DNA of 64,000 nucleotides from Asterella californica (taxonomy: Eukaryota; Streptophyta; Marchantiopsida; Marchantiales; Aytoniaceae), in NCBI GenBank assembly GCA_036924285.1, contig JAYKYS010000010.1, forward strand, positions 17,645,001-17,709,000, read 5' to 3'. Below the pieces are notes generated by a model. It ran no database searches, was not told where the DNA came from, and saw only the letters and a program-made list of their open reading frames with translations. This document shows, in pieces, positions 33,185-42,379 of the stretch. Made by a program: the position numbers and the translations under genes. Position 1 is the stretch's first letter. Each line of letters begins with the position of its first letter.

Positions 33185-34250
33185 GCTACTCAGCCAATCC
33201 AAGGCTAACAATCCATGTCAAGCAGTTCAAGTCCATTGCTTGACTCAACACCTGACGACGTGAAACCTCTGACATCGAAGTACTGCGGTCGTATCCGTAG
33301 GGAAACCCATCGTTCGCTCTCGTTCATCGACATTGGGCTCCACCAATTGTTGTAACCGAGCATCCCACACAAGCCCAAATCCTCCATCTCTGTAAGCATG
33401 TGACGCTAGAAAGCTCACCAACATGGACAACGCTGCCATGGACCGTCTCACTAGGTTCACCATTGTCATGGGTGAGCTATCGACGACTCTAACTACTTGA
33501 GATTGTCACCCTGCATCCACAATGTCATCATCTGTGAGGTGCGCTGGTCGTCTCACTGCATCGTGTGCGCGCTTGAGCACCTCCCTCGATAACAAGTTCG
33601 TCCACCACAATCGTGGACGATGTGCACGAGATCCTACTCTCGCTGCATCTAACAACACTGTCGGTCTGATCCAAGACCGCACTTGGTGCACACTCGTCAT
33701 CATCTGTGCACGAGCATCACTCAACAAAGGAACGTTCTCCAAGATGTACGCTGGAGAATCCACCTGATGCATCTGGAGATGTCGTAAGATCCGTAACATC
33801 TCCCAAAACATCCTAGATCGCGGATCATGTAAACCCTGATCTCTTCCCGTACGCGTGTGACCTTGACATGACCACTGCGCGATCACCAAGTGAATGATGT
33901 CAACAAATGTGAGATCTTGCGCCCCCAACAGCGAAATATCTGATGGTAATGCTTGCTGGTATCCTCTAACAACGGATATGGATAACAACTTAGGATAGCT
34001 CTGCACCAAATGTGCCACATGACGCAATGAGATGCGTCTCGCAACCTCATCTCTCTCCATGTACAAATATCGATGTATTTGTATGCATGCCTGCAATACC
34101 GCAGCCAAACCTGTGCTCCAAACAGCTCTAGCACACACACACCCTCCTCTGGATACTGTCATACAATGAGAGATCGTATCCAACGGTGATAAGGTCACAT
34201 GGTCAGTAGGAGGAACAACTCTTTGTTCCTCGACTGATGATACGAAGGCT
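33185..34250 (-). pseudogene. C5-cytosine DNA methyltransferase domain carried by element C
   Basis: Motif I is split over two frames near 34120-34140 ('CVLELFG' and then 'STGLAAVLQA'). It is followed by 'RYLYMERDEVARRISLRHVA' and 'LLGAQDLTFVDIIHLVIAQ'. Motif IV is 'WSCQGHTRTGRDQGL' (near 33850-33895): the catalytic Cys is kept and Pro has become Ser. Motif VI is 'YILENVP' (33735-33755). Motif VIII is 'DAARVGSRAHRPRLWWTN' (33592-33655). Motifs IX/X are 'VEPNVDERERTMGFPTDTT' (33295-33350), then 'SRRQVLSQAMDLNCLTWIV' in another frame. The I-IV-VI-VIII-X order and the A-H-R-x-R-x-W-W motif resemble DNMT3-type enzymes rather than rearranged DRM. Defects are one TGA near 33510 and frameshifts in motif I and near 33295. 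It lies between the protease region and RT. It would methylate cytosine in DNA; the target is unknown. Confidence 0.9.
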
Positions 34251-34314
34251 TCACTCACTGCACCAACCGATCAGCATACTGCTGCAACTCCCTACTCGAA
34301 CTCCATAGTGGAAC

Positions 34315-35217
34315 TGTAACGACCTATGTTACACATAGGAAGTTTGTCTATTAGTAAGATATTTAGTTATAATTAAGTGTTGAGAATGTTTATTTGCTGC
34401 CCAAGTACTTTAAAGTTAGTCATGGCTAGCTAAAGTTAGTTATGGTTAAATTTAGCTGTACTTTTGACAGAATTCAGATATTTCCTAAAGAGTGAGCACT
34501 ACTATCTTGTTATCTTGTCTAAAAGGTAGAAAGGAGATGGAAAGTATCCCTTATCTCCTTTTTGACTTGATATTAGTGGTTGGATTAAAGTTGTGGACTT
34601 TGTGAGCATTAAAAACAAGAAGAGATTCCACATGTCTCCTTTTTAGTGGGTCCTAGTGTAGAGAGGGGGTGGAAATTGGAGATTCCTTGAGAATATTTCA
34701 AAATCCTTCTAGAAGTTGTTGACTTTGAAAGAATAAGCTCATGTGAAAAGGTAAAAAGCTCATGTGATTAATGCTTTTATCTTAAGTAATATCTTAGTAA
34801 AACCCGGTAAAAGTAGTTATGGCTGAGTTACCGGGGGTATCAAAGTAAAAACCTAGAATGTATAAATAGAGGAGTAGAGAAAAGCTCTTCATCCTTGTTT
34901 TCACATCGTCGTAATGACAACTTGAGTAATATAGAGAGTGTGGGATATTTTTAGCATGTGAGAACTTGAGAGACGTCGTTAGAATGGAGGATTTAAGTTG
35001 ATGAGTTTATGGAGATTTATAGTTGATAAGTTTGTGGGTGTATGAATGAGTGAACTTAGCATTTTTCCCTTCAAGTTCATGGTGTGCTTCCATCAAAACC
35101 ATCAGAGGTGACCCCTGAGTGAGAGACAGGCCCCACATGTTACAGATTCGTGGATGACGATCGTTGAGGTTGAGAGATCGGGAGGTAGTTGATCGATAGG
35201 ACCGCGGAGGGTTTACA
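34315..35217 (+). repeat. 5' LTR of B1
   Basis: It starts TGTAACGACCTATG and ends GGGTTTACA, 903 bp. It matches 48000-48885 throughout, with substitutions and several small indels; for example a 33-bp stretch near 34552-34584 is missing from the 3' copy. The end section resembles the ends of other B LTRs ('CCCCTGAGTGAGAGACAGGC'), although the first two thirds differ from B2. The divergence between the two LTRs indicates an old insertion. Confidence 0.93.
34861..34868 (+). promoter_or_regulatory. TATA box of the B1 LTR
   Basis: TATAAATA is preserved in both LTRs (34861-34868 and 48517-48524) in the context AGAATGTATAAATAGAGGAG. It is a good core-promoter match, and transcription would be expected to begin ~30 bp downstream. 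Confidence 0.65.
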
Positions 35218-35221
35218 TTTT

Positions 35222-35238
35222 TGGTTCCGTTGTCGAGA
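35222..35238 (+). other. primer-binding site of B1
   Basis: TGGTTCCGTTGTCGAGA starts four bases after the LTR end. It resembles the plant Ty3 site TGGCGCCGTTGCCGGGG, which pairs with tRNA-Asp, differing at five positions. This points to a tRNA-Asp primer (inference). Confidence 0.65.
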
Positions 35239-36104
35239 CCTCACTTGAATGGATCATTGAAAATGTTTAGAGTTCAGTTCTATATTAGACAAAAAGAGAT
35301 TATGAGAGAACACATAGAAAGAACGTTGGGAGGAGAGAGAGCTAACGCGATGTTAGCAACATTAGAACCTTTCGTGTATCCCGTAGTGATCTATGACGCA
35401 TTCGAGGTTATTCTTTACATCTTGTTCACTTAGAAAGAGTTTGAGGAGAGTTGAAAGAGGATGAAACAAGAGTTGTAGAGAAAGTAGCAGAGAGAAGTTA
35501 TTAGAGGAGAAAATTTTATGAGTTTGAGGGTTTCTACTCTCTGGAAAATTTTTACAGTCATTGTCAGATTTTCTGTGAATTTTATTTTCCAGTGAAACTT
35601 TCCAAGACTGTAGCTTGGCTGATAACCTATCTATGACAAAAGAAATCATAGGAAAATGTGGTCTAGAGAAGGAGCAATGAATTTTCAAAGTTGATGGGGT
35701 CTATTCGTGAGAGTTGAGGAATTCTGTTCTCTGGAAAAGTTTATAGTCATTGTCAGATTTTCTGTGAATTTTATTTTCCTGAGAAACTTAATAGTATTTT
35801 AGATTGGCTGATAAGCTATCTAGAACAACAGAAATCAGGAGAAAATGTGGTATGGAGAGAGAGCCATGAATTTTCAAAGTTGAGGGGGTTGAAAGTCATG
35901 AGAGAAGTGAAAATATACAAATTTCAGTTCTCTGAAAATTTGTACAGTTAGAACCATCTCTTTTGATTAAGGAATTTTCTATTGAAACTTCATTAGTTAG
36001 TAGCTTGGAGGTTGAGCTACTGGAGATCACAAAAATCTTGGAGAGATCTCTTACCAATTAAGAGATATACGGTTCGACATACAAGGAGGTCTTGACGATA
36101 TTTC
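35239..36104 (+). repeat. leader region of B1 with ~185-bp tandem repeats
   Basis: Two long direct repeats lie at about 35525-35705 and 35706-35895. They share, among other blocks, 'GTCATTGTCAGATTTTCTGT' and 'GAATTTTCAAAGTTGA'. A third, weaker unit follows to about 36010. The frame 35221-35433 ('LNGSLKMFRVQFYIRQKEIM') may be the start of an upstream ORF. Nothing else coding is evident. Confidence 0.7.
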
Positions 36105-37037
36105 ATGGAAAATCCAGTTCGAGTGCCGAGGTTGAAGAAGAGAGGTTTGGGAGTTAGAACGGAGACGGAAAAGCCAAAGTTAAGTATAGAGGCATTGCGA
36201 TCAAGCATCTATTGCAGTTGGGGTGCCTTTTTTGCTCTATATCAAGAAGCTTCTGCGAGCATCGACGCAGATGCGAAGAAGATTGAGTTCAAAGCAACAT
36301 TCACTGTGGAGGCCACGAATGCTCCTGGCGAAGTAGAGTGTGATCTTTACAAGAGTGACTTTAAGATGTCTGCTAAGATTAGTACAGACGATGGTCATGA
36401 GGATATTATCATAGACTGTTAATTTTAGATTGGATTTTATTTCGTGTATAGTATGTATAATACACGATTTTCAATATAAAGCTCGAAAGAGTTAAGAAAG
36501 TGATGTAGAGTTATTTTCCTCAAAGATATTTTGTTCACTTAATGGTTGAGAAGGTGCAACATGAGTGGAAGTTCGAAAGATTAGAAAGTTAGACTTAGAA
36601 ATCTTCCTCAAGGTTTAGATGTCATAGTAAGCATCGGAGAGAGCTCGAAAGAGGTTATCGTTGAGTTTGAGAACCCTAGTACAAAACCTCAAGTAGAATC
36701 TCCGAGGAGAAGAGTAGAAACCGACTTGTGGTGTTATTTCTGAAGAGGGTTGAGACATAAAGTAGTGAATTGTCCAACTAGAATCAGAACCGAGAGAGCT
36801 AACGGGAAGCGAGAGTTTACAGATTTAAGTCTTCGAGTGAGTCCATCATCACCAGCGCCAATTCATCTTCTAGGAGAAGATCCTTGTCCAAGTTGTGGAG
36901 TGGGTGATCTATCAAGAGGACACAAGTGCGTCGATGTGGCCGCCCTACTTACGTCAGTAGTCGAGAAGTTGGACGAGACTCAAAGAGCTGAGACGGAGAA
37001 GTTGTCGACTTCAAAAGAGGACTCGGCTGAGTTGTGA
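36105..37037 (+). pseudogene. extra ORF upstream of gag in B1, with zinc-knuckle-like motifs
   Basis: The first frame (36105-36422, 105 residues) has no family I recognise; it ends 'KISTDDGHEDIIIDC'. The next part (about 36560-37037) has one TGA. It includes 'PQGLDVIVSIGESSKEVIV' and a CCHC knuckle 'CYF-RGLRHKVVNC', where the TGA sits on the second Cys. It then has 'CPSCGVGDLSRGHKC' and a helical 'VAALLTSVVEKLDETQ' stretch. Because a separate gag with its own knuckle follows (37232-38131), this may be an additional nucleic-acid-binding protein or an extended gag N-terminal region. No function is assigned. Confidence 0.5.
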
Positions 37038-37231
37038 TGGAGATCGTCATTCGGATGGTGGAGAAGGCGGTGATGCGACTCAAGCTCATGATTACCTTGG
37101 GAGAAGAGATGGCACAAGAGGTGTTGTTACAACCATTTCCTTTTATTTTACCTATGGTAGATTATTCGTGAATGGAATTGGTGATGTTCGTAGTTATTGC
37201 ACAAAAATTAGAAGAGTAGAAAGAATAGTAC

Positions 37232-38131
37232 AAGATGGGGAAGTTGCCAGTGTTTCATGAGAAGGGCAATGAAGATGTAGAACCATTTGTACGAGATTTC
37301 AAAAGGGTTGCATCGGAAACAACATGAGAAGGAAGGAAGAATGGGTGTTGTTACTGCCAGCGTTTTTAGAAGATTTTGCTCTTACGTGGTATGAAGACCG
37401 AGTGAAGAGCAAGACACCTGATGTAGTTGAGGAAACATGACGTTGAGTAATGCACTCATTGAAGAATTTCTTCCAGAAGAGAGTTATGAGAAGCTCATGG
37501 TGGAGTTTACTCATTTGAAGCAACGGGACGACGAGAAAGTTCGACAATATGCCGAAAGGGTGGATAAGTTGGAGCAACGGTTTCGGACGGTCCTACGGAA
37601 GAATGGAGACAATGTGGAGCTAACGATGACAGGGATTGGAGCAGTGCTGACCAAGAACTTGGTGGGAGGGTTGAGACCTTCATTTCGAACTCAAATGAGG
37701 TACGAGAAACCAACAACCAAAGCGGAGGTCATCAAGATTACGACAAATATGGAAGAGAGTTTGGATGAAGGGGATATCATCCAACCTCATCATGCCGCTC
37801 TGGAACCACAACAATAACATCTGCACCATCACAATTGGTGATCGCTTCAACGTCAGCTCCTACTCCAACGGTGGTGCCAAGATCATCTGTCCCTACAGCG
37901 ATGTCTACTACCACCTCTGATTTCCATGCTGAGTTGAAGAGCATCACCAATACTCTTGCGGATCTCAAGATAAACGTGGTGCAGTTACGAGAATGGAGGA
38001 ACAAAGGTGGAGAAGGAGGTCAAAGAGATTACGACAACAATCCCAACCGAAGAAATCAAGATAACTTTAGAGGCAACCAAGGTAACTTTGGAGGAATCAC
38101 TTGTTGGACGTGTGGAAGTTCTCATTTCTAG
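37232..38131 (+). pseudogene. gag of B1
   Basis: It opens with 'GKLPVFHEKGNEDVEPFVRD' (37232 on). A frameshift near 37325 leads into 'WVLLLPAFLEDFALTWYED'. The frame 37437-37817 then gives the classical retrotransposon gag core 'NALIEEFLPEESYEKLMVEF', 'FTHLKQRDDEKVRQYAERVD' and 'LVGGLRPSFRTQMRYEKPTT'. After a frame change, 37835-38131 carries a Ser/Thr-rich linker and a CCHC knuckle 'CWTCGSSHF-RNC' with a TAG inside. It packages RNA and builds particles. It is broken by about three lesions. Confidence 0.87.
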
Positions 38132-38559
38132 CGAAATTGTCTTAACAACGGAGCAAGAGGTGCCGAAGCTGTCAGAATGAATGTGGGTGGAGGAAATCCA
38201 TCACAAGGACGAGACAAGGGAGTGGCTACTATCAATATCGTGCGAGATCCCATCTACGAGAAAGGAGAGAGTTCAAACTCTTCTCATGCACCGGTGGAGC
38301 TTTTAGCTCAAGAAAGGAAAAGAACTCAATTTTCTGATGAACCGATGGAGTCAGCAAGTAGAAGTATTCGTTCGAGTAATATTTCGAGTACACCAAGGGA
38401 GCCAAGAAGGAGCTGGGGATGGCAGATTTCACCATTTCATCTTCCCAAGCGGGATATGATGTGGTTGAAGATGTGGGTGCTTAGAAAGCCAACATCACTG
38501 TTGGACAACTGATCGCACTTAATCCCAGCTTACGAAGGGAACTCAGAGGAGGACTGAGT

Positions 38560-39072
38560 TCTAAGAGAAGCAAGAAGAAGAAACTCAAGAGCAAGACATC
38601 AAAGTCTGTGGGAGTTGGTGTGGTGGATGTGACTGCTGTAGAGGTATGCACTAGGGCTTCAAAGATTGAAGTCCGGTTGAATAGTCACTACATCTCTGAC
38701 GTATTGGTGGATGAAGGGTCGGCTGTAAACGCCATATCGGAGAGGTTGATGAAGAAGTTGGAGATGGAACCAACTCGCCCGACTAGCATTGTCGTGGGGA
38801 TGGCTAACAAGCAACGGGTAAGATCTCTTGGTGTGTTAGAGAAGGTGGTCGTGTCTGTGATGGGAGTTCAAACATCGATGTCCTTTCAAGTGTTAAAGGA
38901 CTCTAGTTATGATTTGCTCCTAGGTAGGCCTTGGTTGAGAGCTGTGCGCACCACTGATAGGTGGCACAAGGGATACTTACGGATTGAGCATAGAGATCAT
39001 CGAGTGATAGTTTCTCTCTCTGGTGTTGGAGTTGTGACTTCTGACTCTGATAGACCCACTAGTGACTACTGA
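38560..39072 (+). CDS. retropepsin-like protease of B1
   Basis: The open frame 38608-39072 holds the domain. 'KIEVRLNSHYISDVLVDEGS' contains the active-site D-E-G, where D-T/S-G is usual. The second half is 'YDLLLGRPWLRAVRTTD'. The Glu in place of Ser/Thr is seen in several plant Ty3 proteases, so it may be native. The upstream Lys-rich stretch (38560-38600) joins it to gag, and RT follows after an acidic linker. There is no start codon of its own in the native polyprotein. Confidence 0.83.
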   Translation, partial: SKRSKKKKLKSKTSKSVGVGVVDVTAVEVCTRASKIEVRLNSHYISDVLVDEGSAVNAISERLMKKLEMEPTRPTSIVVGMANKQRVRSLGVLEKVVVSVMGVQTSMSFQVLKDSSYDLLLGRPWLRAVRTTDRWHKGYLRIEHRDHRVIVSLSGVGVVTSDSDRPTSDY

Positions 39073-39201
39073 GAATCTGATACGGAAGATGATCAGAGTG
39101 TCTCAGAAGTTGATACCAGAGATTCTTACGATCAAGAATCCTCGTCTGAGGACAAAGTATTTGGTCAAGATGAATCATTACATCAGCTTAGTGCTATTGA
39201 C

Positions 39202-40316
39202 TTGTTGCCTCGACCAGCAGTGGAGAAAGATCTTGACAAAGAAGAGTTGAGTGAGGCAAAGATTGTGAGAAGACTCTCTACCCTGAAGTTTGGTATCAAT
39301 GTTACTCAAGAGGAGAAAAGTAGATTCCTAGATATATTTCAAAAATATATCCATGTGTTTGCTTTCAGCTACAAGGATTTGAAGGAGGTGACTCTCAAGA
39401 CTCATCGAATCGAATTGGAGGAAAATGCAAGACCAGTTTGACAGAAGTAGAGAAGGGTCAATCTTACAACAACAATGATGGTCAAGGAGGAGATAGATAA
39501 GTTGAAGGAGGCGAGTTTCATCTATGAGGGGGAAACTCAGAATGAGTTTCACCCATTGTGATTGTCAAGAAGAAGAATGGTTAGTTGCGAGTGTGCATAG
39601 ACTATAAGAAGTTGAATGCAGTTACCAAGAAGGATTATTATCCTCTACCATTTATAGATGAGATTTTGGAGGAGGTTGCTGGTCATGAGTGGTACAGCTT
39701 TGGTGATGGTTATAGTGGGTATAACCAGATCAAGATAGCACAGGAGTACCAACAGTTGACTACTTTCACTACTCCTTGGGGAACATTTGCATTTCGAGTG
39801 ATGTCATTCGGACTGTGTAATGCTCCGGCCACGTTTCAAAGGTTCATGAACAAGGTGTTTGAACCATTCATAGAGAAGTTTGTTCAGGATTTCATTGACG
39901 ATTTCTGTGTGTACGGAAGAAAGGAGGACCACTTTGATCATGTGATCAAAGTTTTGCAACGGTTGGAGCAAGCCAACGCTTCTCTAAATCCAGAGAAGTG
40001 CATCTTTGGCTGCGAAGAAGGTCTACTGTTGAGACACATCATCTCCAAGAATGGAATTGCGGTAGATCCTGAGAAGGTGAAGAAGATTGTGGATCTTCCA
40101 TTTCTGATCAACTTGACAAAGTTGAGACAGTTTCTTGGCATGGTTGGATATTATCGTAGGTTTGTCTTTTCCTTCTCAAACAAAGCAATAGCTTTGACTA
40201 TGTTCATGAAGAAGGGAGTTGATTTGGACTTGATAGTGCATGATCAGAAGGCAAAGGAAGCATTTGAGGAGTTGAAAAAGACATTGGTGACAACTCCTAT
40301 ACTTGCTAAACCTTAG
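39202..40316 (+). pseudogene. reverse transcriptase of B1
   Basis: The lead 'LSTLKFGINVTQEEKSRFLD' and 'FAFSYKDLKEVTLKTHRIEL' (39202-39441) is followed by a broken stretch with frame changes to 39585. The open frame 39585-40316 has 'RVCIDYKKLNAVTKKDYYPL', the motif-A Asp in 'WYSFGDGYSGYNQIKI', motif B 'SFGLCNAPATFQRFM' and the active-site 'FIDDFCVYG'. The thumb reads 'KLRQFLGMVGYYRRF'. The fingers Lys/Arg region is partly lost to frameshifts. Family A RT has the same F-I-D-D box. Confidence 0.9.
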
Positions 40317-40322
40317 TGGAGT

Positions 40323-40787
40323 AAAGCATTTATTCTGTATACGGATGCCTCCAATGTAGCAATCGGATGTACATTAAGTCAGTTAGATGGAGACGAGCAT
40401 GATCATCCTATAGCTTATGCTAGTAGGCAGATGGTTCCAGCGGAGAAGAATTACTCCGTGACTGAACGAGAAGCATTAGCGGCGATCTTTGGATTGAAGA
40501 AATTTCGACACTACTTGCTAGGAGGGATATTTTCCATAGTCACAGATCACAAGGCTTTAAAGTATATCTTTAATAAGCCTAATGCCGAAGATCGTATTGC
40601 TCGCTGGAAGATCATTCTAACAGAATACGATTACGTGATCGAAGATAGACCAGGGAAAAAGTATGCGAATGCTGATCTTTTGTCGAGGGCTTATGATGAT
40701 GAGGGAGAAGAACCGTTTGATGATTCATTTCCAGACGAACATCTGATGACCATCACAAGCATTGAGGAGATACCAGACGAGTACAAG
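40323..40787 (+). pseudogene. RNase H of B1, ends at the D1 LTR insertion
   Basis: After one TAG (40315), it opens with 'YTDASNVAIGCTLSQLDGDE' and continues 'TEREALAAIFGLKKFRHYLL', 'VTDHKALKYIFNKP' and 'DRPGKKYANADLLSRAYDD', ending at 'EEIPDEYK'. The next codon belongs to the inserted LTR. Across the gap (46691) the frame continues 'EIWSFLADGAFLEG', matching B2 'EIWNFVTESVY'. All acidic residues of the RNase H site appear to be present. Confidence 0.88.
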
Positions 40788-42379
40788 TGTAGTGTCGTAA
40801 GATTATTCCTTTTGTCCATTTAGTATACAAGATATCGTTCCCACAGAGGATTTGCACAAGTAACGCTGCTCTAAGTTCTAAGATCTGTTCAAACACACAA
40901 ACACACGGATTTTGTCTAGAAATCCCGTCTTCTCACAAAACCAAGCGTCTTCCAGACTCGCCAAAAGGTGCTCTGGACCTAAACAAACAATTACTAACTA
41001 AAATAACACACAACTATTCACAAAGAAGCTCGGGAAGAAGCGCTTCCTGCTTCCATGTCACTTCTTCCGGTCTTCTCAGTATCGTCTTCTTGAAGCAATT
41101 CTCGGCTTCTAGGGGATCAACTCGGCTTCTCACACCTCTAGAAGACTGTCCTGCTTCGCAGAAGTCGACTAGTAACGGCTGTTACACCTTACTCTCGCAC
41201 TCACATTCCAACGGGTTAGATTAATCACAGGGTGTATGCCCCTGTAGCCTTCCCAGGCTTCTGCCTACGAAAATGGTCTTCCTGCAGCACTACAACGACA
41301 TTCACCTTCACGGAAGCTCAATAGAAGTCTCGGAAGCTCACTAGAAGAAGATAAGAAGGTGGGGAAGATGAGGGAAGATGGAGAAGAAGGGAAAATCCAA
41401 CAAGAGAAAACAAGATGAAAGGGAGAAATTAAGATTCCGACATGCTTCTAGTCCGGATCCTGATTAACAAGCCATCCCTGCTTGTAATAGTTTGGGGAGG
41501 AAGACAACAAACGTGTGTACAGTTGCACCGTCTTCTACTTGAGGATGTCGTCTTCTACTGTGGGAAGAAGGCTTCTTTCTTCTTCTCTTTGCTGCTCCGA
41601 CTACTCTGTCTTCTGAGATCCCTTACCCATCAGACCGTCCGTACATAGATCCGAAGTGCTCTACTGGACGAGCCAAGCTGCAATTCCACAACTGCTGACA
41701 GTCATCGCCACTCAAAAAGAACGCTTCCCATGCACAATCGGGAGTGAATCCAAGAAAAACCCACAACCCAGAAGACATGAATAAAGCTTCTGCACTCAAA
41801 TCCGCAATCCATTCTCCGAGAAGATGTCACATTAGCATTGGGAAGCTCACTCTCTCTACTTCCTGCGCCTACTCCTCGACACAACAGTCTAGCCAACAAG
41901 ACTGCACGAGGATGCCGTTCTCTATTCCTAAATTGTCCACTACCTCTATCTACATCCTCGAACCACTACTGGTAACGAGCATGCAGACCCCTCCAGGTAT
42001 AATCCTAGACTATTTGTATGTCTCTAACATCGGGTGTAGTGGGTGTGGAACTAACTCACTCATGTGTCTCTATCTGCACTGAAAAATGTGTATGAGCATG
42101 CAACAATCTGAATTCCTACTCTTCGATCCTACTTATGTCTTCTACCACGAGAAAAACAGAGGAGACGACCACCAGGGAGAGATGGGCGCTGTCAGAAGGT
42201 TGCCACTTCACATGCAAGCCAATTCTCTTCCTGATTAGCCATCCACCTTGTTGTTTCCTACGCTACCTATGCTGCCACATGGTATCCTAACTAATTTTAC
42301 ACTGAAAACTGCCACCATGAAGATAGCATATTCGATCTTACTAAATTTAGAAAATGTCAACGTCGGTTGTGTTTACTAT

